Source: Norana najaformis (lineage: Eukaryota > Annelida > Clitellata > Crassiclitellata > Hormogastridae). From it: DNA of 64,000 bases. The stretch's first letter is position 1, and every line of letters begins with the position of its first letter. Below the pieces are notes generated by a model. It was not told the DNA's origin, searched no databases, and worked only from the letters and a program-made list of their open reading frames with translations. The position numbers and the translations under genes were made by a program. The DNA is taken from NCBI GenBank assembly GCA_964023275.1, contig OZ029915.1:598501-662500 (forward strand). Reading direction: 5' to 3'. Shown piece by piece: positions 35,023-48,414 of this stretch.

Positions 35023-36353
35023 TTCTTACAACTCAAATGAAAACGGAACCTGACGAGATGGATTTCTGGTGAACTGTCTACATCCAAATTTTGTTTTAAA
35101 CTCACATCTCCAGTCTCTCACTAGTTACTAGACGTTGCACCCCCTACGACAACTCGATATAAACTGGAACTGTGCTTTTAAATTATGGGTTAAATCTCGT
35201 AAATGTTCTTTTCTGATGACACTTCTCGCAAAAGTTGTGTCGAAACACATTTAGTCTACATCTTAAAGACTGGGAAAGGTCACCTTTGTCAACCTTATCA
35301 AGTGATTTTATCAAGTGATTTCAACTAGGTTGAAAGCGCTGCATCTGCCCCGGGATACTCGAAGTCGTCGTTCGCGTCCATTCACAAGCAGATTCATCAA
35401 CTTTTTCATGCGGAAATGAAACAATCTTCTTCCGAAGGGTTGGAAACTATCGCTGACCTTTGACCCCGCGATCTCCTGCTCCCCAATCGGTAAATCGTTG
35501 CGTCAACACCAGGCCTGTTTGCAAATAATATGCCGATTCTTCATATAAACTATTTTTCATATCGAGCTCAGACGCTATTCAACTTTCTTTATACGGGTAT
35601 TTGCTACGTTAAGCTGACTTCCTGTTTCCAACAATAATTTCGCATGCGTAAAATGCTGTCAAACGCTTCTGAATTCAAAGTCTGCCGAAATCTTTCGCCA
35701 CATTGATATTCCTATCATGCAGGTCTTCGTAACAAGTGTCCTCATCAGTTTATGAAGTTTCTTTATTTCACGAGAACTATGTCGAGGTTACCGATAATGT
35801 TTTACTTAAACAAACATGACTGCACAGCGTCGCCTGTTACGACTTGTCGAAGCCAGCGCAGCTGTTAATTAGCCAACATTTTTAGCCTATTAATGCGTCT
35901 AAAATCTATACTTCCTAACCCTTCGCCCAGACACATCAAAATGATTTTCATATTGCCGGTCCAATAGGGTAACTAGGTCACGGCGCTTGCGCAGTACGTA
36001 TCCAATTGGCCCGCGACATCACGTAGCACCAACTGACATTTAATTCTGGGTCTATTTATGTAACTGGGACACGCTGGTTGCTAGATCCACTGCCCAATTT
36101 GCCAAGAGCCAAATGCTTCCTTCCGATAACTAAATTGATGAAGGCTTCAACACTTAAGGACTAAAAGAAATCTATTGAGACAATGACGCCTATGTTGCGG
36201 GTAATTTCCCTGCAGTCACGCATAAAATGACCTATCGATAAGTATGTATGTGTGTGTGTTTGTGTGTGTGTGTGACTGGAGTTTTTAAATCGCATTCTAA
36301 GAACCCCACAAAAGCGCCGCAACCATGGCTTCAAACTCATTATAGGGACTCAA

Positions 36354-36648
36354 CAACACTTCACCCCTTGCAAACTGCGCATGTCTTTCACTCAAAACTG
36401 AAAACACTCCTCTTCCGCAGATCATATCCCGATTCTTCCTCTTCCCCTTATCTCTCTAACCGCTCCAATTCCAAACACCGTAGGAGTCCGACTGCGTGCT
36501 GCCCGACTCTTGGATCTCAACCTGGAACCGAACCCTTCCTGGCTATTGATTTTGTTTTGACGTAGCACCTGTGAAAAAGCTGATTCCCGCGACTTAGCTT
36601 TCGTTGGACGCTGTAGAAATCTTGAGTTTACGACTACGATTGCGAAGG
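36354..36648 (+). mobile_element. SINE-like family B, full-length
   Basis: Shares even the 5' part (CTTCACCCCTTGCAAACTGC) with the 3466 copy, so the full unit is about 290 bp. Confidence 0.85.
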
Positions 36649-37643
36649 CTTTCTATGGGAACTGAACAGGTGCTTCTTTACATAACAAGAAAGAGCAACC
36701 TGAGCAGAGCTAAAAGAAACAGATCGCATGTTCACAGGAAGATTGTTTCAAAGGATTGGACCAACGTCTGGAAGCACACGTTGTTTTGGTGTTGGCAGGA
36801 AGGGACCGGAAAATCTCCACGGGCACTAAGCGAAGCGATTCATGTCCTACAAACATCTCCTGTATTCATGCTGGGGGTCGACCAGCATATATAAGGGAGC
36901 CTTCAAATGTAGACCAACGATTAGAGATATTCGCTTTTCCATTTCGCTGAAGGAACATGTTTACCGCATGGCGTCTTCACTTCATTCGATAGCGATGACG
37001 TACTATAGGAGTCACCTGTTGTGAAGAGGAGAAAGTTCAATAGCAATGCTGTTCCTTGTTGTGGTCTATCACGCGCTCTCAGTGAATAGCAGAGGCCCGT
37101 TTGTGATGGTAGCAGTCGTCGGAAAGATGTGCAAGAGCGAAATGTATGAAGGAAATGTATTTTCAAAAGAAGACTGTCCTAATCAGTGAGAGAGAATAAT
37201 GTATGGGGAAATGTATGGTTAATGAAAGACAGTAACTGGAGTTCCCTTTTCTGCCTTCAAATCGCATCCTTGGTAATGTTCCTTCGAGCATCCGACGTCG
37301 CTACTTTGCTAAATAGGAGTTGACAGTCCAGCTGGAAAGTAGCATTAAGCTATGGCTTTTATTGTACAACGCGGTAGTAAACTGTTATCCTTGAACGACG
37401 ATTCGACAACGTAAACTGTTGAATATGAACTGTTGTCCATAGAAGTCGGTCATCAAAGTATATCAAACACTTCGCCCCGCCCACGCTTACACAAAGCGGA
37501 TAAACTCTGGCCTGTGTTATGATTATTAAAGGCTTAAATTTCTATGCGGGGCCCGTAGGCTTAGCAAACTTCGCCTATTCGACCCGTAGGGCCATCTTAT
37601 CAGTAACGAGTATCACTTTCAGTTTCTTCCTGTTTGTTATGTT

Positions 37644-37862
37644 ACCGTAATCGTAATCGTAATTGAGATTTCTACAGTGCCTAACGAAAGCCAGTCACTG
37701 GGACCAGCTTATTCACAGGCGCTCAGTCAAAACAAATTCCATGGGCAAAAAGGGTTAGATTCTAGTTCAATATCCAAGTAAGGCAGAGAGACAGCGTGGC
37801 AGCTACGGTGGGTATTGTTTGGGATTGGAGGGGAAAGAGAGATAAGAGGAAGAAGGGGATTG
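37644..37862 (-). mobile_element. SINE-like family B
   Basis: CGTAATCGTAATCGTAATTG, GAGATTTCTACAGTGCCTAA and downstream body. Confidence 0.85.
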
Positions 37863-38311
37863 GTATGGTGGCAGTGGTATCTCTGCTCACTGCTCACCCC
37901 TTAAACTAACAAGTATATCCATCCATCAGAAGACATGTTGACTCTTGTTGTACCTCGCTCCAGGACAGTGTTTGGCTCTCCAGTGTTTTATAGTAGAACG
38001 AAGAAAATATTAGAATCTTAGAATCGTAAAAGAGTCTTAGAATCATAATTGGAATTAGAGTCGTAGAAGAATCTTAGAAGAGTCTTAGAATCATTTCTTT
38101 GGCAATCGCTAGGTGGCAACCATCACAGCACCACAAAACGTATTTGCATCCCATCTGGAAGTCAGGCTCTGAGGCAGTGGTTCTCAAAGTAAGGTACGCG
38201 GACTGTGGATGGACCTGCGCCAGACGGTTCGCGGCAGAGGCCAACTTCCTAATATTCTCGCAATGTCCTTCCCTGCAGACAACCTTGCTGCTATTTTCTG
38301 ATATTATATTT

Positions 38312-38425
38312 AGTCTGTGTTTGTGGGACACCAATCGATCGGTGGAGGGTTCAAATTCCCGCCCAGGGCAGGAATTTGTTTCTAGATTTCGTCTCCACTT
38401 GCGCCCCCTGCATCCAACTCAGAAA
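38312..38425 (+). mobile_element. tRNA-derived SINE E, partial
   Basis: GAGGGTTCAAATTCCCGCCC AGGGCAGG matches the B-box region of 63325-63480; runs up against a reversed SINE A. Confidence 0.6.
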
Positions 38426-38431
38426 TAATGA

Positions 38432-38580
38432 GTACATTAAACGCCATTTAAGGTCCCCGTGTACGGACCATTCTGGCCAGAGATTCAAATCTCTGAAATA
38501 AGCCACGACGGGGACGCGAACCGGCATCCTCACTCTCAGAGGCTACGCTTTAACCAATGTAGCTAACCAAGCCAGCTATG
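38432..38580 (-). mobile_element. SINE family A, head half
   Basis: The reverse complement shows GCTACATTGGTTAAAGCG (A-box-like) then GGATGCCGGTTCGCGTCCCC (B-box-like). This copy best supports a tRNA origin for the family. Confidence 0.75.
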
Positions 38581-39304
38581 TAGCTAACCAGGCCAATTAT
38601 GTAGCTATAACGAATGCAGCTAATTATTGGGTAATTCAAACCGCCCTGGACTGGACTGGATTGGGTTGGATTAGGTTAGATTGGATAAGATTAGATCAGA
38701 TTATACTGGATTGGATTATATTGGATTTGATTTGATTGGAATGGTTATGTCTGATCGGATGATGGTAGATCGTATATCGCAGCGGATCCGACCCATTGAG
38801 ATCATATCAGCTCCGCTTCTTCGGAGCTACATTCTTGATCCTAACTTTAGTCCATACGATGGTTCCCTGTTGAGCAGATAAATCAGAAGTGGATCTGCTA
38901 GTCGAGGAAATGGATGTTTCCATCTGCTATGATCTCCAGAGGGAGGGAATCTTTCCCACTGGCTGGCGCTGGTTGCTCCCTCTCTACCCAGCCTCCCTAA
39001 TTAATTTCTTAGCCTCCTTTGTAGAACCGCATCCGCGATTTTCCAATTTGCAAGAACCGTTTAACTTCGCCGTCTGTGTAGTCAGAGCTACGCATTCAAC
39101 TGACTGCAGTAGTAACTGGTAACAGGAGACACTTCTATGGCTAAAACGTTCAGAAACGAACTTCGAACTCTACTATCTCCGACCGTCTGACCAACATCGC
39201 TTTCCATTTAGCACCCAGCTATCTTCCCGACTCATCTTCCACCCCGGATACTGGTCTGGCACCCCCAATCTGACGTCACCAGCCTGGCTCTTGCGGACTT
39301 GATT

Positions 39305-39525
39305 TCGTAATCGTAAGCACGAGATTTCTACAGCGCCTAACGAAAGCTAAGTCGCTGGAACCAGTATATTCACAGCTGCTTAGTCAAAACAAAATCCATA
39401 GGCAAGAAGGGTTCGGTTATAGGTCAAGATCCAAGAGTCAGGCAGGCAGACAGTCAGACGGCTACGGTGGACGGTGTTTAGAATTGAACCGGAAAGTGAG
39501 ATAAGAGTAAGAGGAAGACAGGATA
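39305..39525 (-). mobile_element. SINE-like family B
   Basis: CGTAATCGTAAGCACGAGAT through CGGCTACGGTGGACGGTGTT. Confidence 0.85.
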
Positions 39526-40745
39526 GGATTTGTGGAGAAGGAATGTTTTTATATAGCGCCAATGTACAAGCTGGTTTCCATTTGTGTGGCGCTTAGAAAT
39601 TTCGGAGATTTGCATTTACTTTACATACACAAACGTCTGGTGCCAAAAAGCACTTTCAGTGTCGTCAGTACTGCCAAGCAGTGTAGACAATTAGACCCAC
39701 TACAAAAGGTCACAGTAATGTCTGAATGTAGGCCACAGTAGACGTCCTTTATTAGCAGAAAGTTGTCTAGGAGAATTGTGGCCACATTCCAGTGTGTACT
39801 TTTTCAGACACTATTTGTATTAATCTACATTTTTGTATAAATATTTACATGAAAGCATAAGTACTTTGTAAATTTATATACAAATATCGTGAATATTTTC
39901 GCATAAAATAAGTTAATGCACTTAAATGCGCACACAATTGGACTGCATCGTTAGCAAAATGACGGTCTTTTACACAGACATAATCGGTCAATTTTTGTCA
40001 ATTGTCTTCGAAGCGAGGTCGTCGAATGACATAAATTTATGAGCAGCCAGTACATGGTTTGGGTTTGGTCAAATTAACTGGGGTAATTTGGATAAGGTGA
40101 AGCTACGATGCCCGGTCATATTTTATGCTAAATGTGGGGTGAACCTGTGACCTGTGACCTGTGACCTGTTCTGTTTGGAGGTCATTGACGTCAGTTTGAA
40201 CTAAAATTAGTTCACAAGTCTACGACGAATTCTTCACATCACTTTGGCCTTCATGGCCATGTCTTTCTCTGTGTCCTTCTGTCTCTGTCTCTGTCTTTGC
40301 GAGTATGTGTCCTTCTGTTTGAGTATGTCTGTCCTTCAGTTCTGCTGTCCTTCCCACGGATTGTGCTTCTGAGTCTGTCTGCGTGTCTGTCGGCGTGCAC
40401 CTGTGTCTCACCATGTCTGTCCCTCCGTCTGTCTGCCTTATTCCCTGTCTGTCTGTCCTGCGTCTCATAAATAATGAATTCTTTTGAACTGCGAAATCTA
40501 CGATCCGTTGACCTGACAAATTGTACCAACCGCAGTAGACATGGCAGAAGCCACCAGCCAATCACCGCACTGTCTGTCTCTTCATCTGCCTGTCTGACTG
40601 CCTGAGTCCTACTTTGTCATCGCGGCTCAAGGATGAGGGAGAGGAACACCAGCAGCAGCAGTCAGGGTCGTCTACAAGTACCGACGTCTGGGTGGTAAAC
40701 CTCATTCACAAGGACTGGAGCTTCCTCGAGTTATCTACATTCTCC

Positions 40746-40747
<2 letters not shown>

Positions 40748-40798
<51 letters not shown>
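40748..40798. repeat. (GA)n tract upstream of the collagen start codon
   Basis: About 24 GA units, ending 178 bp before ATG 40976. Confidence 0.92.
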
Positions 40799-40975
40799 TT
40801 CAACGGCTGAAGTCAAACCTCAGCCTGTCTCTTTGACAGCCATCGACTGAATACGCATCCCGGCGCTATAGAAGTCCGTAGATTTGATACCGGTAAACCT
40901 GCTTTTATCCACGCGTGGAATGTCGCGCCGGATGTAGTTCGATCTTGAACGCAGCTGAACGGAATACGTCTGAAG

Positions 40976-41072
40976 ATGACAATGTTCGACCGAATTCTCG
41001 TGGTTCACCTGTTCGTTCTTCTTGTGCCTGTTCTTTGCACTGTCATCGATGAACCGGAAACGAAGGCCAAAG
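40976..41072 (+). CDS. Collagen exon 1: start codon and signal peptide
   Basis: ATG ACA ATG opens MTMFDRILVVHLFVLLVPVL then CTVIDEPETKAK, a textbook signal peptide with probable cleavage after LCT or nearby. Donor G/GTGAGA leaves one base (G) that the TSPN exon completes to Ala. The second Met, two codons later, is an alternative start. Confidence 0.82.
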
Positions 41073-41126
41073 GTGAGAAGATAATTGTTAAAGTTCTTCG
41101 TATCTGAACATGAATATAGCGCATTT

Positions 41127-41185
<59 letters not shown>

Positions 41186-44100
41186 CAACAACAATAGCAA
41201 TAGCAATAGCAATAATAATAATAATAGTGATAATGATAATGATAATAATAATAATGATAATGATAGTGATAATGATAATGATAATAATAAGGAGAAGAAG
41301 AAGAACAACAACAACAACGACAATAATAATAATAATAATAGTAGTAGTAGTAGTAATAATAATAATAATATAATAATAATAATAATAATACTAATAATAC
41401 GATTTATAGAGCGCCGTAGTACGGCCGAGGCCGAGAAAAGGGCGCTGTACATGTATAGTTTTTCACTGACTGCATCCACATGCGGCGCAATTGTCAGAAT
41501 ACACACTGTAAAAACAATTAACAAATCAAAACGTCTTGCTATCTTTAAAGGATTCCATAGTGCAACACAATGTTTTAACAGATGCCTACAATACGAAATA
41601 TTAAAATGCTGTTTTTTTTTTTTTTATTTACATTAAATAATTTAGTTATCTAAAGCACCTATAACGCGCGCAATGATTTAGGTAAAAATAAGTGAAGTAT
41701 CCCATATCCCAGAAGTGAGACGTATGGGATGCGTTCATTTCCTTTTCTTTAGGCTCTTGACCCGGCAATGGACGAATCCCAAGGTCCTGGACACGAGACC
41801 AGCGCATTGTATGACTTGCAGTTTACTTCCCAGCCCCGTCAAAATCCGATGAGTCAGAAAAATTAGAGGTTAGGCTACGATGGGTCTTCATGTGATTTAA
41901 TCCTCCACTTTTCGCCCAAAAAAATGAGATCCTTCAGAGCACTGTCTAGACAACTTGTAGAGTAAGTTCTGTGGAAAGTCGATTTTTTTCAGTAGAAGTT
42001 GTTAAGTCGTGATGGAAATGGCTTTAAAAAAGGCGAAGAGCAAAATAGGTCGTTAAAAATTGTGACGAAAAATTGTCGGTGAATGAAAGTACGGCGTTGC
42101 TGTACATGGCCTCCTTTCAACGCTTTCAGACCTGCTACCAAATTATGCTGCTTGGTGACAGAGGCACGGTGTGCGCAAACAACTTGCCCAGGGTCTTTAC
42201 ACGGAGCCGAACCTGCAACCGCATGATCATGACGAAACGCGTTACCGATAGACCACCGTGATGCACAGTTATTATTTAAGGTGAAAGATTACTAACCAGT
42301 TGGACCTGTTATTCAGCAACTCAGTCCCAGTCTTACGGCATTAAAAAAAGTAGTTACAAAAGCAGTTTTAAAGCTGTCAACTACTTTCTCTGAACGAGTC
42401 ATTCACTACTACTTAAACTACTTGAAAAGTAGTTTAAAAGTTAATCTACGTAGTAGTTAGTGCCAATCACTCGATTGCTGCATAAAATACTGATTTTAGA
42501 GCGTGTGTGTGTGTGGTCTGTCAGATATCTCGTTTGCATTCGGTCAACCTTAACCTCGTAAACACAAATACATAATATGCAAAAATATGCATTATGCAAT
42601 GCATATAAAAGTTTCAAGCTGACATGTGTGTGTAAAGGAAACTTATTTATTTATGGTTAAAAATGTCTTCAGCGCTAATTGGTTTAGCCTGGGCTCACGC
42701 CTCGTATATGGGATGCATGGATTCTGTTACGTGTAAGGAAGGAATCTGATCAGGGTTCAAAAATAACCTGGTTAAATGAATAGCAGTTAATGGTCCCAGC
42801 CGCCCCAGGTTCTGCAAAACCACTTTCAAAATGAGTGAATTTCGCAACCGATACTCCATTCCGTTTCTCTGGTCGATTCCGAGATCCAGATGCAATGGAA
42901 CTAAAAGCTGCCGGTGTGGTGCAAGATCAGTTCCGGGGCGAAAACAGTTTTGAAAAATATTGTGATTGGTTCACGTGACCGATGACGTCATGTAGAAGTT
43001 TTCTGCCGTTTCGTCAATCAGAAATAAGATTACGACTGCATAAGTACAGACTGCTAGGGTGAATGCTTGGGCTTTTATTTCTCCACCTACTGAAATATTG
43101 TTTTGCATTAAATTTAACTATCAAGACAACAGAATACTTTAAAATTCGTTTCACTATGTCGTGCTTCGGCAACAAAGTGGGCGGAGTCAGAACTGTTTTC
43201 GCCCCGGAACCGAACTCGCACCACTACACCGGAAGCTGTCCTGATTCTGCAGAGATGGATGGAAGGACGCAAGAGCTTCGGTAAGGGTTTGAGAGCAAGG
43301 GAAGATCTGAAAGTGTTGAAAGAAGGCCATGTACAGCAACGCCATACTTTCATTCACCGACAATTTGTTCGTCACTATTTTTAACGACCTATTTTGCTCT
43401 TTGCCTTTTTTAAAGCCATTTACATCACGACTTAATAACTTCTACTGAAAAAAATCGACTTTTCACAGAACTCACTCTACAAGTTCTCTAGACGGTGCTC
43501 TGAAAGTTCTCATTTTTGGAGCGAAAAGTGGAGGATTAAATCACATGAAGACGCACCGTAGCCTAACCTCTAATTTTTCTGACTCATCGGATTTTGACAG
43601 GGCTTCTCAAGCGAAGTACGAAATTTGACTACGGTTCATTTGAAGCGAACATCGACATAGGCCTTGTTGCTCCATGATAAGGGTGCAGTAGATTAGATTA
43701 GACCTTTGGTCTGCCAGCTTTACGAGCAGAAAGAAAGCTAGGAGAAAAGAAAGGAGGAAAGTCAAAATAAAGAAAGAATAGAGAGTTAAACATACCTAAA
43801 TTAATTAGCAATGAAAGACAGATAGAAATGGAAAACACGCAGGAAGAGAATGAGATACTTAAAAAAAATGGAACATATATTTAGAGCAAGGTTGAAATAT
43901 TTGTGGAGAAGGCACGCGTTATGAATGTATGAGACATGTTCAGCTGGGAAATGCAGTCGCTCTCAACTGTGAGCAGGTTGTCCTATGCATAGTCTAGACA
44001 GTATAATGGAAACCATAGGTACACGAGTATGTGCGAGCAATGCGTGCGTGGGATGTGGCTCTAACAAGTGGCCGACATTAAAACGCAATCGAGTGTTTCA

Positions 44101-44681
44101 GTGAAATTTCGCCAGGTGGCGCTTTTAACAGGTCCAGCAAAGAACTTAACGGCGAGAGACAAGGCCACGACTTGATGTGTATACGTTTGTAATCCGCTAG
44201 GGCAGGTTTTATAGCGCTATTTGATGAAGACAAACAGGCTCTCACGGAATCAGAGAAGCTACAAACATGACTTTGGTAAATTAATTTGTGGTTATTACAT
44301 GAAAACAACTCGGAGGCGGTTTCAAAACAAATGTAGGCGCTGCATATGGATGGATGGATGGATGGATGGATCCAGGGACAGACAGACAGACAGAGAGACA
44401 GATATACATGTACATGTATATAATGGGAATTGAACGAATTGTCTCAGACACATGGACGACGCCTGTTTATCCTTCGATGGGTGTGGCACAAACCATTGGA
44501 ACTACTGCTGGGCCGACCAGCTGTCTGTCTGTCCGTCCCCTTGTTGTATCTTTTATCTCTGCCTCCTTAGTCTCACTGTCTTGGATTCAGGTGATGGCAT
44601 CCACACATCTGTCTGCTACGTTCATCGTTCTATCTTCATTCAAGGCAAACCCTTTGATGCTTACTTTACTCTGTTATCACT

Positions 44682-44716
<35 letters not shown>

Positions 44717-46466
44717 TCTCTCTCTCTTCCTCTTTTTATCTTTCAGTCAGTCAGTCAGTCATTCTGTCAGTCAACATGGATGGATAGATGGATGGATGGT
44801 TGAATAAATGGATACATGAAAGATAAATAAATGGATGGATGGATAGACAGAAGGATAAATGCACCGATGGATGGATGGATATAGAGATGGATGGGGATTG
44901 ATGGATTAATTGAGGGATAGATGGATGGAGTATAGAGATGGATGGATGGATTGACATACAGACTGATTGACTCATGGGTCAGCTTGCCACGTAGCCAATC
45001 TATCTCCATCTGTCTTTCTCCTCTTCTTTCACCACGACAGGTCTCACTTTTTGTTTCACTCTCGCTGTCTCTCTCTCTCTTTCTTGCTCTCTCTTTCTTT
45101 CTCTTTCTGTCTCGCTGTCTCTGTCTTTGTATGTCTGTCTCTGTCTGTCTGTCTCTCTTTCTCTATCGTTCGTCTCCTACTCTATTCTTCTACTTTTTCT
45201 TCATTATATCTCGCTCTCCGTCTCTCTACTTGTCTTCTTTATCAGCAACTTATCTATGATGCTGGTATGCAGGCAGCCTCCTTATCGTTTTCTCTTTGTA
45301 TTTATCTCCATCTTCCGTGCCACTGCCTCTCCTCCCAGCCTCTACGTCTCTCATCACTCGTGGAATTGGATTCGTTCATTCATGCTTTGATGCCCCAGTT
45401 TAGCAACGACTTACCGCGCTCCGTGAGTCTAAATCCGGCATCCGCCTGAAATGGGGTTTCGGTGTGTAATTCTATCCTTCCGACAGAAAACGAGTCGAAA
45501 TGCAATGGTACAGCCTGCCTCGGTTCCTTTACGGGTTGACAAAGATGTTGGACATTGCCCGCTCTCTTCCGATAAAATATACAGTGATGGTAAACCTGTT
45601 ACTCGCGTGGATGATTGCTACTGCAGTCAACTGAAAACCCAGAAATTATTGTAGGATGGGGAAAACACGGAAGAAAGAAGGCGGATAAAGGTAAGGTAAT
45701 TTAGATAAAGGTGAGGTAAGACAAGAGAAGGTATGGTCAAATCAGGTCAGGTTAGGCCATAAAGGTAACTGTAATCTCAAGATGTCTACAGCCACCACTG
45801 AAAGCTAATTCACGGGAACCAGCGTATTCACAGGTGCTCATTCAAAACAAAATCGATAAGCGTTTAAGTCAGTTTCGTTTTCGGGTCAAAATCTAAGGGT
45901 CAGAAGGCTACTGTGGATGGTGTACGGTTACAGTGGGTGGTGTAATTAAGTAAGATAAGGTATGGCCAGATAAGGTAAGGTACAAGAAAGATAAGATAAG
46001 GTATGGCCAGATAAGGTAAGGTACAAGAAAGATAAGGTATGGCCAGATAAGGTAAGGTACATTACAATCGCTCATTTATTAAGCGCCTCTATCAACAATG
46101 ATACTGAGTGTGGGCCAAGAGTAGTTGGGAGACTGATTGATACACGTACAGATGAAATACAGCGACCTATCATTATTTACCTTGTGGATCATATAGTTCC
46201 TTCGTAATTAATTGGCATCGCTGACCACATTTCATATCCAGATGGGCTTAACTTAATCTAATTTGATTAACTTAATCTAATCTAACTGGGCAGAGTAGCC
46301 GATTGGGAGCTCGGCAGCCGATTGGCTCGGCTTGTAACGCGGAGAGTACGGGTTCGAGGCTCCCCTGAGACGGTTACTGTGTAGGGCCATTGAGCAAGTC
46401 CTTAACTCACAATTGCTTCGTGCATCAGATTCAGATTTACTCATCTTGCGAGCATAAAATATGCAA

Positions 46467-46529
<63 letters not shown>

Positions 46530-48377
46530 TACAACAATAAGAGCAATAATAATAATAATAATTATAATCATAATTATAATAATCTAACCCAAATTAATCC
46601 ACGATCAGGATAAATCAGATCAGATTTGAGCAGATTAGATTCCGCCATAATGTTGAGACTATGTCTTTATGTGTTTAGCCGACCCGGACCTAGACTTATT
46701 AAGATTGATCGGGTCTCGTTTCCACTTCAACCGCGGAAGACTTACGCCTGGTCCAGAGAGACTACCAGCTTTCTACTTTGACCGTCGAATGTTGCGTTAC
46801 CGTCTCCCGTCCCGAGTCCTCATCCATCCACTCAGTTCCTCCTTCGCCCTCATTGCCAGGTTCCGACCCGATCTAGGGTCCCGTGGGTACCTCCTCGCTG
46901 CCCCGGACCAGTCAACGGGAATCGTCAAGTTCGGACTGAAGCTGAGTCCATCCGGGAGGGACGGTGTGGACATCACCCTGGCGCTTCCCACTCCAGTCAA
47001 CGTGACCTTTTCAGGGTTTTCCGTTGATGACATTGACGAGAAGTGGACTGAGTTGATCTTCATCGTGAAAGACGATGTCGTCAAGCTGTACGTCAATTGC
47101 ACTTACCACGGTCGAGTGAACATCAAGAATGGAAAGAGTGTGACAAAGGCATCGACGTTGCTACAGGATACGGTCCTGGCCATTGTTCCGGGTGAATTTG
47201 GCCGGGGATTTCTGGTACGCTTGCAACAGAATTTTCAAGTTTTCTATCTGAAATGTCTTCGTAAATTATGTTGCGCCATAAAATTCATTGTAAAGCATTC
47301 TTCCTCTTACCCTTATCTCACTTTCCGATTCAATTCTACACACCATCAACCTTAGCTGTATGACTATTTGCCCGTCTGACTCCTGATCTGGAACCGAACC
47401 CTTTTGTTTAGATCGAGCGCCTGTGAATATCTAAGCTGGTTCCCGCGACTTGGCTTTCGTTAGGCGCTGTAGAAATCTCGAGCTTACAATTACGATTACG
47501 AATAGATCTCGACTTATTCTGTCCAAGAGATTATGATGGTCCTATAGCAATTCGTTTCTGCTTAGAAGCGACCATCGCTCGAAGCCTTCTGCGTTAAGAA
47601 ACAGAGCTATTGACGTTTACAGATAGTGTTAGACTAGATTAGATAGTATATCTTAAGGCTGTCTAGCAAATGAAATTTGTTTAATCTTTATTCGTCATAT
47701 TCCAACAGAAATAAACTTCTACCAGTGGCGAAAAACGAAGCTTCCGTAAATGTCCAATGTCTGTAAGCATTGTACCGGAATTTTGTTTTACTGAGAGTAT
47801 ACTTCTGAGTACTTTGTTCTTTAAGAGGCGCTATATAAGTTATCAAATACGATACATAAGTATTCAAGAAAGTTGTCTATGTTTTAGGGCAGCGTACAGA
47901 CGCTGCGGTTTAGCACCAAGCTGAAGAGTGTCTTAGACCACTGCGAGGACCTCGTTGAGGTAAGACGACGAGACCACTAAATTTCCAACAGATGCATGTA
48001 ATGTAATGTAATGACTACAATTTATATAGCATCGTAAGTAGCAGGCTACTTCTAGGGTGCTTTACAAAGTCAAAAGTCATATGATAAACTAAGAGTAGGC
48101 CTATATAGAATTTCAGTGTTTCTTAAAAAGGTTGACACTTTTGGACTCCTGAATGGATGCCGGAAGACTTTTCCAGGGACGCGGGCCTTCTATCTCTTAA
48201 TGGAGATTTTATTTGAGATGCTACACCTGCCTCGCCTTGACTACCTCTGAAAGTTGATTATGATTATGATTATGAATTATTATGATTATAACAAAGGTTA
48301 TGGAAAAGATTATGGATACGATTCTGGTTACAGTAGATTACCATCGTGATAAAATTATGGCCTTCATGAGAGCTTCG

Positions 48378-48414
<37 letters not shown>

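Larger units (their letters stand above)
35023..40975. other. Intergenic 6 kb between divergent ZIP and collagen genes
   Basis: Presumed upstream regions of both genes. Holds repeat-B copies, tRNA-derived SINE pieces and a pentanucleotide-like tract (38640-38745). A GA-dinucleotide tract at 40748-40798 lies about 180 bp before the collagen start codon and may be in its promoter or 5' UTR. I could not define a TATA box or start site. Confidence 0.5.
41073..46678 (+). other. Collagen intron 1 (5.6 kb)
   Basis: Contains a 270-bp ATA/AAT-type microsatellite (41130-41400), the foldback element 41832-43604, GGAT/ATCC tracts (44346-44372, 44775-44960), a CT-rich stretch (45055-45200), a repeat-B copy, GGTAA arrays and a tRNA-derived SINE followed by a second AAT tract. 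No coding exon seen. Confidence 0.75.

Noticed and set aside
40614..40850. 78-codon open frame with an (RE)n run as a small protein
   Set aside because: It is mostly the GA tract; position suits the promoter or 5' UTR of the collagen gene better.
41085..41636. Poly-Asn/poly-Ile/poly-Leu open frames
   Set aside because: Produced by an AAT microsatellite in all frames; it lies in collagen intron 1.
44354..45449. Open frames rich in Ser/Leu/Phe
   Set aside because: Derived from CT, CTGT and GGAT microsatellite sequence with no protein-like composition.
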